This document shows, in pieces, positions 1 to 7,819 of a stretch of DNA of 64,000 nucleotides (positions are counted from its first letter, which is position 1; each line of letters starts with the position of its first letter). The stretch is taken from positions 124,001 to 188,000 of the forward strand of contig PBMY01000014.1 of NCBI GenBank assembly GCA_002722795.1, written 5' to 3'. The notes under the pieces are model-generated. The model had not been told where the DNA came from. It ran no database searches and worked only from the letters and a program-made list of their open reading frames with translations. Made by a program: the position numbers and the translations under genes. The DNA comes from Crocinitomicaceae bacterium. GTDB taxonomy: Bacteria > Bacteroidota > Bacteroidia > Flavobacteriales_D > Sanyastnellaceae.

Positions 1-882
1 GCACTAGACCAAAATGTAGATTGGATAGGTCTTTCCTTCGTTCGAAATCCCAACGACATCCTTCAACTAAGGGAAAAAATTAAGGCGGAACAAAAGCACA
101 CTAGAATTGTTGCGAAGATTGAAAAGCCTGAGGCTTTAGCAAATCTAGATGAGATCATAGGGGTGACTGATGCGGTTATGATTGCTAGGGGTGATTTAGG
201 CGTCGAGATTCCAATGGAAGAGGTGCCTCATATTCAGAGAGAAATAATAGAAAAATGTCTTTCAGCATCTAGACCAGTCATTGTTGCTACACAAATGATG
301 GAGTCAATGATAGAAAGCTCAACTCCTACGAGAGCAGAAGTTAATGATGTTGCTTCAGCGGTTTTTGAAGGAACTGACGCTGTTATGCTTTCAGCTGAGA
401 CTAGTGTAGGGAAATTCCCTGTACACACAGTGCAGGCGATGTGTCAAATCATCAAAACAGCGGAAGCAAATAACGAAAAGGCATTCAATGAGCGTCCTCC
501 ATATAATCCTGATGACGATAGATTCATAACGGATTCTATTTGTTACAACGCATGTAGGCTTGCGAGAAGAACTAAGGCTTCAGCTATTGTAACTATGACA
601 TATTCAGGGTATACAGCAATGAAGGTTAGCTCTCAAAGGCCCAAGGCTCATATATTTATGTTTACCTCAAACAAGCAGGTTTTAAGCCAAATGAGCCTAG
701 TTTGGGGTGTAGAGGCCATCTATTATTCTAAGATGGTTAGTACAGACCACACTATTGCAGATATAAAGTACATTCTATTCAAGGATGGCAAGGTGAAAGA
801 CAAGGATTTTGTTGTTCATATGGCATCAATGCCAATTAAGGATGCTGGCATGACAAATATGCTTAAACTCAGTAGGGTATAA
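1..882 (+). CDS. pyk: Pyruvate kinase, C-terminal part (5' end outside window)
   Basis: Pyruvate kinase converts phosphoenolpyruvate and ADP to pyruvate and ATP, the last step of glycolysis, in the cytoplasm. The reading frame is open from base 1 and encodes about 293 residues, roughly the last 60% of a usual 470-480 residue enzyme. Visible motifs are the barrel strand VDWIGLSFVR, the KIEKPEAL stretch and the signature DAVMIARGDLGVEI, which carries substrate and metal-binding residues. The regulatory C-terminal domain follows and ends at a normal TAA. An internal ATG at 163 is not the real start, because conserved sequence continues upstream. The ileS start lies 13 bases downstream. Identity is secure; the N-terminus is unseen. 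Confidence 0.97.
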   Translation, partial: ALDQNVDWIGLSFVRNPNDILQLREKIKAEQKHTRIVAKIEKPEALANLDEIIGVTDAVMIARGDLGVEIPMEEVPHIQREIIEKCLSASRPVIVATQMMESMIESSTPTRAEVNDVASAVFEGTDAVMLSAETSVGKFPVHTVQAMCQIIKTAEANNEKAFNERPPYNPDDDRFITDSICYNACRLARRTKASAIVTMTYSGYTAMKVSSQRPKAHIFMFTSNKQVLSQMSLVWGVEAIYYSKMVSTDHTIADIKYILFKDGKVKDKDFVVHMASMPIKDAGMTNMLKLSRV

Positions 883-883
883 T

Positions 884-891
884 TATCTTCG
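884..891 (+). promoter_or_regulatory. Candidate -7 promoter box (TATCTTCG) for ileS
   Basis: The octamer TATCTTCG matches the Bacteroidota -7 consensus TAnnTTTG with one T-to-C change. It ends 4 bases before the ileS ATG. If it is the -7 element, transcription would start at or next to the start codon, giving a leaderless mRNA. The same arrangement recurs at other genes in this window. No -33 element was assigned. Confidence 0.45.
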
Positions 892-895
892 CGTC

Positions 896-3800
896 ATGGC
901 AAAAGGATTTCCTGAAAGAGGATCGCTGCACTTATCGAGGACGGCGAAAGAAATGTTGGATGTTTGGAAGAAGGAGAAAACGTTTCAGGCAAGCATTGAT
1001 TTACGTTCCGAGGACAAACCATATGTCTTTTACGAAGGCCCCCCTTCAGCAAATGGCATGCCCGGCATTCACCACGTTATGGGACGTACGATTAAAGACA
1101 TTTTCTGTCGTTTTGCTACTCTTAACGGAAAACGTGTTGAAAGGAAAGCAGGTTGGGACACACACGGACTTCCAGTTGAGCTTGGTGTAGAGAAAGAGTT
1201 AGGAATTACCAAAGAAGACATTGGCACAAAAATCACGGTTGAAGAATACAATCAGGCTTGCAGAAAAGCTGTTATGAAGTATACTAGTGTTTGGAATAAC
1301 CTAACTCGTCAAATGGGATATTGGGTGGATATGGAATCACCCTATGTCACTTACGAAAACAAATACATTGAGTCAGTTTGGTGGCTATTAGGCCAACTAT
1401 ACAAGAAGAATTTAATCTATAAGGGTTACACTATTCAGCCCTACAGTCCTATGGCAGGAACAGGGTTAAGTTCTCACGAACTCAACCAACCTGGAACATA
1501 TAGAGATGTAAAGGATACTACAATTGTTGCTCAGTTTAGAGTTACTTCAGAAGGAGCAACAACTGTAAGAGGATTTTGTTCAGATGATAGCGACCTACCA
1601 ATAGATTTGCTTGCATGGACAACAACGCCATGGACTCTTCCTTCAAATACGGCATTGACTGTTGGCAACAATATTGACTACGCTATAGTCAAAACTACAA
1701 ACAGATATACTGAGGAGCCTTGTATTGTAGTTCTTGCTGAAGCACTTATTGAAAAGCAATTTGACAAAAAGGCGCCTCAACATGAAGTAATTGGTAGATG
1801 TAAGGGTTCTGATCTAGTTGGTGTGACATATCATCAACTTATTGACTGGGCTCAGCCAATGGAGGAGCCTGAAGAAGCATTTAGGGTAATTCCAGGGTCG
1901 TTTGTGACTACTGAAGATGGAACCGGCATTGTTCATACAGCACCAACTTTTGGTGCTGATGACGCCTTAGTTGCTAAGGAGGCTGGAGTGCCACCAATGC
2001 TAGTAGATGACGGAAATGGTCATGGTGTTCCCTTAGTTGACCTTCAAGGAAGACTTCGAGAAGGATATGGACCATTTGCAGGATTCTACGTTAAAAACGA
2101 ATACTACCCTGCTGGAGAGGCTCCTGAAAAATCATTAGACGTAGAAATCGCGATTGACTTAAAGACTAGAGGCCAAGCTTTCAAGGTTGAGAAATACCAG
2201 CACAGCTATCCACATTGCTGGAGAACTGATAAACCCATCCTATATTACCCATTAGATTCTTGGTTTATCAAAGCAACAGCTATGAAGGACAGAATGGCTC
2301 AGCTAAATAAAACCATAAATTGGAAGCCGGAAAGTACAGGTATTGGGCGATTTGGAAAATGGTTAGAAAACCTAAATGATTGGAACCTTAGCAGATCTAG
2401 ATTTTGGGGGATTCCAATTCCGATTTGGAGAACAGATGACGGTTTAGAGGAAAGGTGTATTAGTTCAGTAGAGGAACTTTCAGACGCATGTCGCGAAGCA
2501 GTATCATCAGGCCTTATGGGGACTAATCCACTTGACAAATTCAAGGCAGGGGATATGTCAGAAGAGAATTATAATACATTTGATTTACACAAACACGTAG
2601 TAGATGATATTGTTTTAAAGTCGTCAAATGGTGAGCCGATGAGGCGTGAAACAGATCTTATTGATGTCTGGTTTGATTCAGGATCTATGCCTTATGCGCA
2701 GTGGCATTACCCTTTTGAAAACAAGGAAAAAGTTGATTTTGGGGGTGCTTACCCTGCTGATTTTATTGCTGAAGGTGTAGACCAAACAAGAGGGTGGTTC
2801 TATACCCTTCACGCCATTTCAACCATGGTTTTTGATAAGGTAGCATACAAAAATGTTGTTTCAAATGGCCTTGTACTCGATAAGCATGGAGTAAAGATGT
2901 CGAAGAGACTTAACAATGCCATCGATCCATTCACGACATTAGACCAATACGGTGCTGATGCCACTCGTTGGTATATGATAAGTAATGCTCAGCCATGGGA
3001 TAATCTTAAATTTGATCTTGACGGAGTTGGTGAGGTGACTAGGAAATTTTTTGGCACACTACACAACACTTATAACTTCTTTGCTCTTTACGCTAACATA
3101 GATGGATACACAGGATTAGAGGAAGAATTGGCATATGAAAATAGGCCTGAAATTGACAGATGGATTCTGTCTAGAATGCACACCATTGCAGGTGAAATGC
3201 ATTCAGCATTTGAGGACCTTGAAACAACAAAAGCAGCGAGATTACTTCAAAACTTTGTGACGGATGAATTGAGCAATTGGTATGTTAGACTGAACCGCCA
3301 AAGATTTTGGAAGGGGGATTTGAATGAGGATAAGATTAGCGCATACCAAACACTAGCTACTTGTCTTAAGACTTGTGCTATCCTAGGTTCTCCAATCGCA
3401 CCGTTCTTTATGGACAGACTTTACAGAGATATAAATGAGGGCCTTGGAGTTAATAGAGATGGCGCGGAAAATTCAGTTCATCTAGCAGATTTCCCAATTG
3501 CTGATAAGAGCATAGTCGACAAGGAACTAGAAAAAAGAATGGAATTAGCGCGAAAGCTAAGTTCACAGGTACTAAGCTTGAGAAAGCGTGAAATGATACG
3601 AGTACGTCAGCCACTAAGAAAAATTATGGTTCCAATGCTTGACGATGCAAACGCTGAAAGACTAGCTGCTGTTGAGGATCTTATTAGGACTGAGGTAAAC
3701 GTAAAAGAAGTTCAAGTAATCAGAGACGGTGGAGGGATTGTAAAATCTATCAAGCCTGATTTTAAAGCTTTGGGTCCACGATATGGCAAAAGGATGAAAG

Positions 3801-4267
3801 CAATTGCTAGTGCTGTTAAAGGTTTGGATTCAGAAGATGCAGAAAAATTAGAAGCTGAAAGCAAGCTTATTCTAAGTCCGGCAGATGGTTTGGGCGATGT
3901 TGAATTACTCCTTTCTGATGTGACAATTTCAACAGAGGATATACCAGGTTGGTTAGTATCAAGTGAAGGAGGTCTTACTGTTGCTCTAGACATTACAATT
4001 GACGATGAACTCATGGCAGAGGGTCTTTCTAGAGAACTTGTCAATAGAGTCCAAAACCTTAGAAAAGATTCAGGTTTAGAAGTAGTTGATAGGATTACCC
4101 TAATTATTGATGCAAATGATGAACTAAAGGGTAGGTTGGTAGAAAATTTAGACTATATTCGAACTCAAACCCTTGCTGAACAGGTAAAATGGCAGGAAGA
4201 TGCAGGGGCAACAGAAATTGAACTTGACGAAAACAATATTGCAAGGGTTCAAGTTGTTAAATATTAA
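896..4267 (+). CDS. ileS: Isoleucyl-tRNA synthetase
   Basis: IleRS attaches isoleucine to tRNA-Ile in the cytoplasm and edits mischarged valine. The product is 1123 residues, the long form usual in Bacteroidota. The HIGH-type signature appears near residue 55 as GMPGIHHVMGR, followed by the large editing insertion, and the second signature is VKMSKRLNNAIDP near residue 665. The C-terminal part holds the anticodon-binding domain. The ATG at 896 fits the usual N-terminus and has a promoter-like box directly upstream. The gene is followed by a DksA/TraR-like gene and lspA, an order I know from other Bacteroidota. Nothing looks broken. Confidence 0.97.
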   Translation: MAKGFPERGSLHLSRTAKEMLDVWKKEKTFQASIDLRSEDKPYVFYEGPPSANGMPGIHHVMGRTIKDIFCRFATLNGKRVERKAGWDTHGLPVELGVEKELGITKEDIGTKITVEEYNQACRKAVMKYTSVWNNLTRQMGYWVDMESPYVTYENKYIESVWWLLGQLYKKNLIYKGYTIQPYSPMAGTGLSSHELNQPGTYRDVKDTTIVAQFRVTSEGATTVRGFCSDDSDLPIDLLAWTTTPWTLPSNTALTVGNNIDYAIVKTTNRYTEEPCIVVLAEALIEKQFDKKAPQHEVIGRCKGSDLVGVTYHQLIDWAQPMEEPEEAFRVIPGSFVTTEDGTGIVHTAPTFGADDALVAKEAGVPPMLVDDGNGHGVPLVDLQGRLREGYGPFAGFYVKNEYYPAGEAPEKSLDVEIAIDLKTRGQAFKVEKYQHSYPHCWRTDKPILYYPLDSWFIKATAMKDRMAQLNKTINWKPESTGIGRFGKWLENLNDWNLSRSRFWGIPIPIWRTDDGLEERCISSVEELSDACREAVSSGLMGTNPLDKFKAGDMSEENYNTFDLHKHVVDDIVLKSSNGEPMRRETDLIDVWFDSGSMPYAQWHYPFENKEKVDFGGAYPADFIAEGVDQTRGWFYTLHAISTMVFDKVAYKNVVSNGLVLDKHGVKMSKRLNNAIDPFTTLDQYGADATRWYMISNAQPWDNLKFDLDGVGEVTRKFFGTLHNTYNFFALYANIDGYTGLEEELAYENRPEIDRWILSRMHTIAGEMHSAFEDLETTKAARLLQNFVTDELSNWYVRLNRQRFWKGDLNEDKISAYQTLATCLKTCAILGSPIAPFFMDRLYRDINEGLGVNRDGAENSVHLADFPIADKSIVDKELEKRMELARKLSSQVLSLRKREMIRVRQPLRKIMVPMLDDANAERLAAVEDLIRTEVNVKEVQVIRDGGGIVKSIKPDFKALGPRYGKRMKAIASAVKGLDSEDAEKLEAESKLILSPADGLGDVELLLSDVTISTEDIPGWLVSSEGGLTVALDITIDDELMAEGLSRELVNRVQNLRKDSGLEVVDRITLIIDANDELKGRLVENLDYIRTQTLAEQVKWQEDAGATEIELDENNIARVQVVKY

Positions 4268-4278
4268 AGCTTTTAACC

Positions 4279-4650
4279 ATGGCAGAAATTAGATACTCAA
4301 AATCGGAACTTGATGAATTCAAGGCACTAATAGAGAAAAAGCTAGAGCTAGCAAGAGAGGATTTATCTCAATTACGTTCTTCTATGTCACATAAGGATGA
4401 TAATTCAACTGAGGACACTTCGCCTACTTTTAAGATGATGGAGGATGGATCTGAAACTATGAGTCGTGAGGAGACTGCAGCGCTTGCATCACGTCAAGAA
4501 AAATTCATTGTAAATCTTGAAAACGCTTTACTTAGAATTAAAAATAAGACTTACGGCATTTGCAGAGTAACAGGAAAGCTTATTCCTAAGGAGAGACTTA
4601 AACTTGTACCTCACGCAACTCTTTCAATGGAGGCCAAGCAGCGTCAATAA
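4279..4650 (+). CDS. TraR/DksA family regulator with a reduced zinc-finger motif
   Basis: The family binds RNA polymerase through its secondary channel and tunes transcription, in some members together with ppGpp. The 123-residue protein has an N-terminal charged helical region resembling the DksA coiled coil, with acidic residues near its tip, and a C-terminal motif YGICRVTGKLIPKERL followed by VPHATLSMEAK. Classical DksA has four zinc-binding cysteines; here only one cysteine is left in the motif. This reduced motif is typical of the Bacteroidota branch as I know it, so it need not mean loss of function. The gene sits 11 bases after ileS and 27 before lspA-ispG, which suggests one transcription unit. 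Confidence 0.85.
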   Translation: MAEIRYSKSELDEFKALIEKKLELAREDLSQLRSSMSHKDDNSTEDTSPTFKMMEDGSETMSREETAALASRQEKFIVNLENALLRIKNKTYGICRVTGKLIPKERLKLVPHATLSMEAKQRQ

Positions 4651-4677
4651 ATTCAATACTTCTAGCGTTTTACTGAA

Positions 4678-7095
4678 ATGCGTAGACTGATTTTAGGTTG
4701 GTTATTGCCACTGCTAGTAGCAGATCAGGCGCTGAAGTTTTACATAAAGCTCAATTTTACTATTGGCGAGAAGTCGGAGTTTATTCCAGGCATTCTCGAA
4801 TTGCAATTTTTGGAAAATGAAGGGATGGCTTTTGGATGGGCCTTACCAGGTGTTGTTGGGAAATTGCTTCTGACATCTTTTAGGCTTCTAGCATCTATTG
4901 CTATTGGTTATTATTTGACCAAAATTGTAAAGGATGGTGCTCATAAGGGTTTATTGGTCTGTGTGACAATGATTTGGGCTGGAGCTATTGGAAACATAAT
5001 TGATGGCGCTTTCTACGGATTGATTTTCACTCAATCAGGATGGGCAACTATGGCTACTTTAACTACTGAAGGTTATGCTCCTCTGTTTATGGCAAACGTT
5101 GTGGACATGTTTCATTTTGTTGTAAGATGGCCATCATGGATGCCTATGGGTCTAGGGGGTAATGAGATATTCCCTCCAATTTGGAATATTGCAGACGCAG
5201 CTATTTCTGTTAGCGTGATCTGGATTTTAATCAGACAAAGGGTTTTTTTTGCAGGGTTAGGTGATATCGATGGGACGAGAAAGGTAAAGGTGGGATCAAC
5301 AACTATTGGTGGCGATGCACCTGTGAGGATTCAGTCAATGACAACAACTGACACCCGCGATATCGAAGCAAGCATAGCCCAATCCATTAGCCTAATAGAA
5401 GCTGGATCAGAATTAGTCCGTTTAACTGCACCGAGTATCAAAGATGCAGATGCACTTGAATCGATAGTAGCTGGCGTAAGGGCTGCAGGACACGAAACAC
5501 CTATTGTTGCAGACATTCACTTTACTCCCAACGCTGCATTTAGAGCAGCAGATTTTGTAGAGAAAATCAGAATCAACCCCGGGAATTTCGCAGACAAAAA
5601 GAAGTTTATCAATCACGATTATACTGACGCAAGCTATGCCGAGGAGCTAGTTAGAATTCGCGAAAAGTTCACTCCCCTTGTCCTAAAATGCAAGGAACTA
5701 GGAAGAGCTATGAGGATAGGGACCAACCACGGCTCTCTATCAGATAGAATTACTTCAAGGTTTGGCGACACACCTCTAGGAATGGTTGAGAGTGCTTTGG
5801 AGTTCATCATAATATGTAGGGAGAATGACTATCATTCACTCGTTATTTCTATGAAATCGTCAAACACAAATGTGATGGTGGATGCCTATAGGCTTTTAGT
5901 TACAAGGATGGAAGAAGAAGGGATGAATTACCCAATTCATTTGGGTGTTACTGAGGCTGGTGATGGCGAAGACGGAAGAGTGAAATCAGCAATTGGAATT
6001 GGGACTTTGCTCGAAGAGGGGATAGGGGATACAGTCAGAGTAAGTTTAACTGAGAAACCTGAGGCAGAGCTACCAGTTGCTCGCACATTAGTGGATAGAT
6101 ATGTAGGACACAATGGAGTTAGATCAGAGTTAAATCCTGAAAAGAGGATGTCGGGAACACCAATTGTAATTCAAAGTATTGAACAGTTTGGCGATGTCAC
6201 ACACGCTAATCTTATCGACGTTGGGTATAGATATTCAGTTACTGATGATAAGTGGTGGATCGGTGACCAAGCTGCTGACTTGATATATACTAGTTCAAGG
6301 CCTGTTGATTTCAAACTGCCAGGAACTTTGAGGGTTCTTGTAAATGGTTCTAGTTGGTCTGAGACGCTTGAAGGACATGATCCGCTTTGGTCTTTAGAAG
6401 AATACAGAGAATTAGACGCCCAAGCCGCAAGCGTAGGCACTCACTATATCGCTTTAAATACCTCAGACGCTAGCAAACTAGGAAAAGAATTTAGAAATAG
6501 AGACAACCTAGTTATTGTCCTTAGCTCAGAAAGCGAAATGCCAGTTAGCGAGTACAGACAGGCAATCGCTTCAATCGAGTCCGGAGGTTGGAGAATTATT
6601 TTAAGGAATAACTGCTCTGCTGAAATAGAAAATTTCACCCTTTACTCTAGCATAGATGTTGGAGCTCTATTGATTGATAAAAAGATTGATGGTATTTGGC
6701 TCGAAGGTGAGAAAGTAAGTTTGGTTGAGCGAAATAGATTGAGCTTTGGGATACTTCAGGCAACACGTACTCGAATTTCTAAGACTGAGTATATTTCTTG
6801 CCCAAGTTGTGGGAGAACACTTTTTGATCTAGAAGAGACTACAGCTAAGATTAGAGAGGCGACAAACCATTTGAAGGGTGTCAAGATTGGTATCATGGGA
6901 TGCATTGTGAATGGACCTGGTGAGATGGCGGACGCAGATTTTGGATACGTTGGAACAGGTCCGGGCAAAATCACACTTTACAAGGAAAAGGAAGTTGTAC
7001 AGAAGAATATTCCTGAGGAGCAAGGAGTTGCAGCTTTGATTGAGTTGATTAAGAGTGCAGGGTGCTGGGTTGAGCCAAACACCGAAAAAGAGTAA
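4678..7095 (+). CDS. lspA-ispG: Fused lipoprotein signal peptidase (LspA) and IspG (HMB-PP synthase)
   Basis: One open frame of 805 residues joins two enzymes that are normally separate. Residues 1-190 are LspA, the inner-membrane aspartic peptidase that removes lipoprotein signal peptides: NEGMAFGW near 47, catalytic Asp109 in GNIID and Asp173 in WNIADAAIS, with four predicted membrane helices. Residues from about 200 to 805 are IspG (GcpE), which makes HMB-PP in the MEP isoprenoid pathway: KVKVGSTTIGGDAPVRIQSM at the start, the long inserted domain typical of Bacteroidota, and the 4Fe-4S ligands Cys708, Cys711, Cys742 and Glu749. LspA ends in the cytoplasm, so cytosolic IspG is topologically possible. 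The joint lies just after a run of eight T. No ATG, GTG or TTG that could start a full IspG exists in its frame near the joint. Domain identities are secure; expression as one protein is inferred. Confidence 0.92.
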   Translation: MRRLILGWLLPLLVADQALKFYIKLNFTIGEKSEFIPGILELQFLENEGMAFGWALPGVVGKLLLTSFRLLASIAIGYYLTKIVKDGAHKGLLVCVTMIWAGAIGNIIDGAFYGLIFTQSGWATMATLTTEGYAPLFMANVVDMFHFVVRWPSWMPMGLGGNEIFPPIWNIADAAISVSVIWILIRQRVFFAGLGDIDGTRKVKVGSTTIGGDAPVRIQSMTTTDTRDIEASIAQSISLIEAGSELVRLTAPSIKDADALESIVAGVRAAGHETPIVADIHFTPNAAFRAADFVEKIRINPGNFADKKKFINHDYTDASYAEELVRIREKFTPLVLKCKELGRAMRIGTNHGSLSDRITSRFGDTPLGMVESALEFIIICRENDYHSLVISMKSSNTNVMVDAYRLLVTRMEEEGMNYPIHLGVTEAGDGEDGRVKSAIGIGTLLEEGIGDTVRVSLTEKPEAELPVARTLVDRYVGHNGVRSELNPEKRMSGTPIVIQSIEQFGDVTHANLIDVGYRYSVTDDKWWIGDQAADLIYTSSRPVDFKLPGTLRVLVNGSSWSETLEGHDPLWSLEEYRELDAQAASVGTHYIALNTSDASKLGKEFRNRDNLVIVLSSESEMPVSEYRQAIASIESGGWRIILRNNCSAEIENFTLYSSIDVGALLIDKKIDGIWLEGEKVSLVERNRLSFGILQATRTRISKTEYISCPSCGRTLFDLEETTAKIREATNHLKGVKIGIMGCIVNGPGEMADADFGYVGTGPGKITLYKEKEVVQKNIPEEQGVAALIELIKSAGCWVEPNTEKE

Positions 7096-7099
7096 TCCT

Positions 7100-7819
7100 A
7101 TGTTAGTTCCATCCCTCAAAGCAATTGTGATTGGAGCTATCTCATATTCTGATTCAAGTAAAGTTGTAAAAGTGCTGACTCAAGAGTACGGGATTTTGCC
7201 TGTATTTGTTAGAGTAAGTAAAAAGACAAGCGTGCTTTGGCATCCACTTGCTACCCTTGAGCTTTCAGAGGTAAAACGTAAAAATTCAAATTCACTTGCA
7301 ACTTTTAAAGGGGTTGAAAGGGCATCATCTGCTATTGAAACATTGCGTGATCCCAAACGCACAGCTTTGGCTTTTTTCCTTTCTGAGTTTCTAGAAAAAT
7401 CAGTTCCTGAGGGCACCCATATTGATGGTGTTTTTGACGTTATTGAAGAAGCAGTTTGCCTTTTAGAGAACGATAAACACGTTGCTAATCTTCACTTTTA
7501 TGCTATTGCAAAAGTGATTCTTGCTCTAGGATTAATGCCTGAAAATACTGGAGATTCTAGTCATAGCTTACACCTTGAAACAGGAGAGTGGCACGATGTT
7601 AAGCCACTACTTTCTAAGACTTCTTATCTACTTAAATATGATCTTGCAGAATTGATGATTAAAATTCCGGGCATGGATTTTGTTAACATTCGAAACCTAA
7701 GACTAAATCAAAACGAACGTAAGGAACTTTTGCTTGCTATGGTAATGTTCATTCAACTGCATCATGCGGGATTAAGAGAGATAAAAAGTTATGAAGTCCT
7801 CGAGACAATATTTGACTAA
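7100..7819 (+). CDS. recO: DNA repair protein RecO
   Basis: RecO helps load RecA at gaps and anneals strands in the RecFOR recombination pathway. The ATG at 7100, four bases after the lspA-ispG stop, gives 239 residues beginning MLVPSLKAIVIGAI, the usual start of the N-terminal OB fold in this family. An in-frame ATG at 7055 would start inside the previous gene and is rejected. The middle carries the usual helical part. The cysteine zinc motif seen in some RecO proteins is not apparent. The 3' end overlaps the TonB receptor gene by 29 bases. The family call rests on overall pattern and length. Confidence 0.88.
   Translation: MLVPSLKAIVIGAISYSDSSKVVKVLTQEYGILPVFVRVSKKTSVLWHPLATLELSEVKRKNSNSLATFKGVERASSAIETLRDPKRTALAFFLSEFLEKSVPEGTHIDGVFDVIEEAVCLLENDKHVANLHFYAIAKVILALGLMPENTGDSSHSLHLETGEWHDVKPLLSKTSYLLKYDLAELMIKIPGMDFVNIRNLRLNQNERKELLLAMVMFIQLHHAGLREIKSYEVLETIFD

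Noticed and set aside
4678-7095. LspA-IspG joint as a sequencing error between two genes
   Set aside because: With one T removed or added, LspA would stop, but IspG would have no usable start codon; the uninterrupted frame is the simpler reading. Resequencing is still worthwhile.
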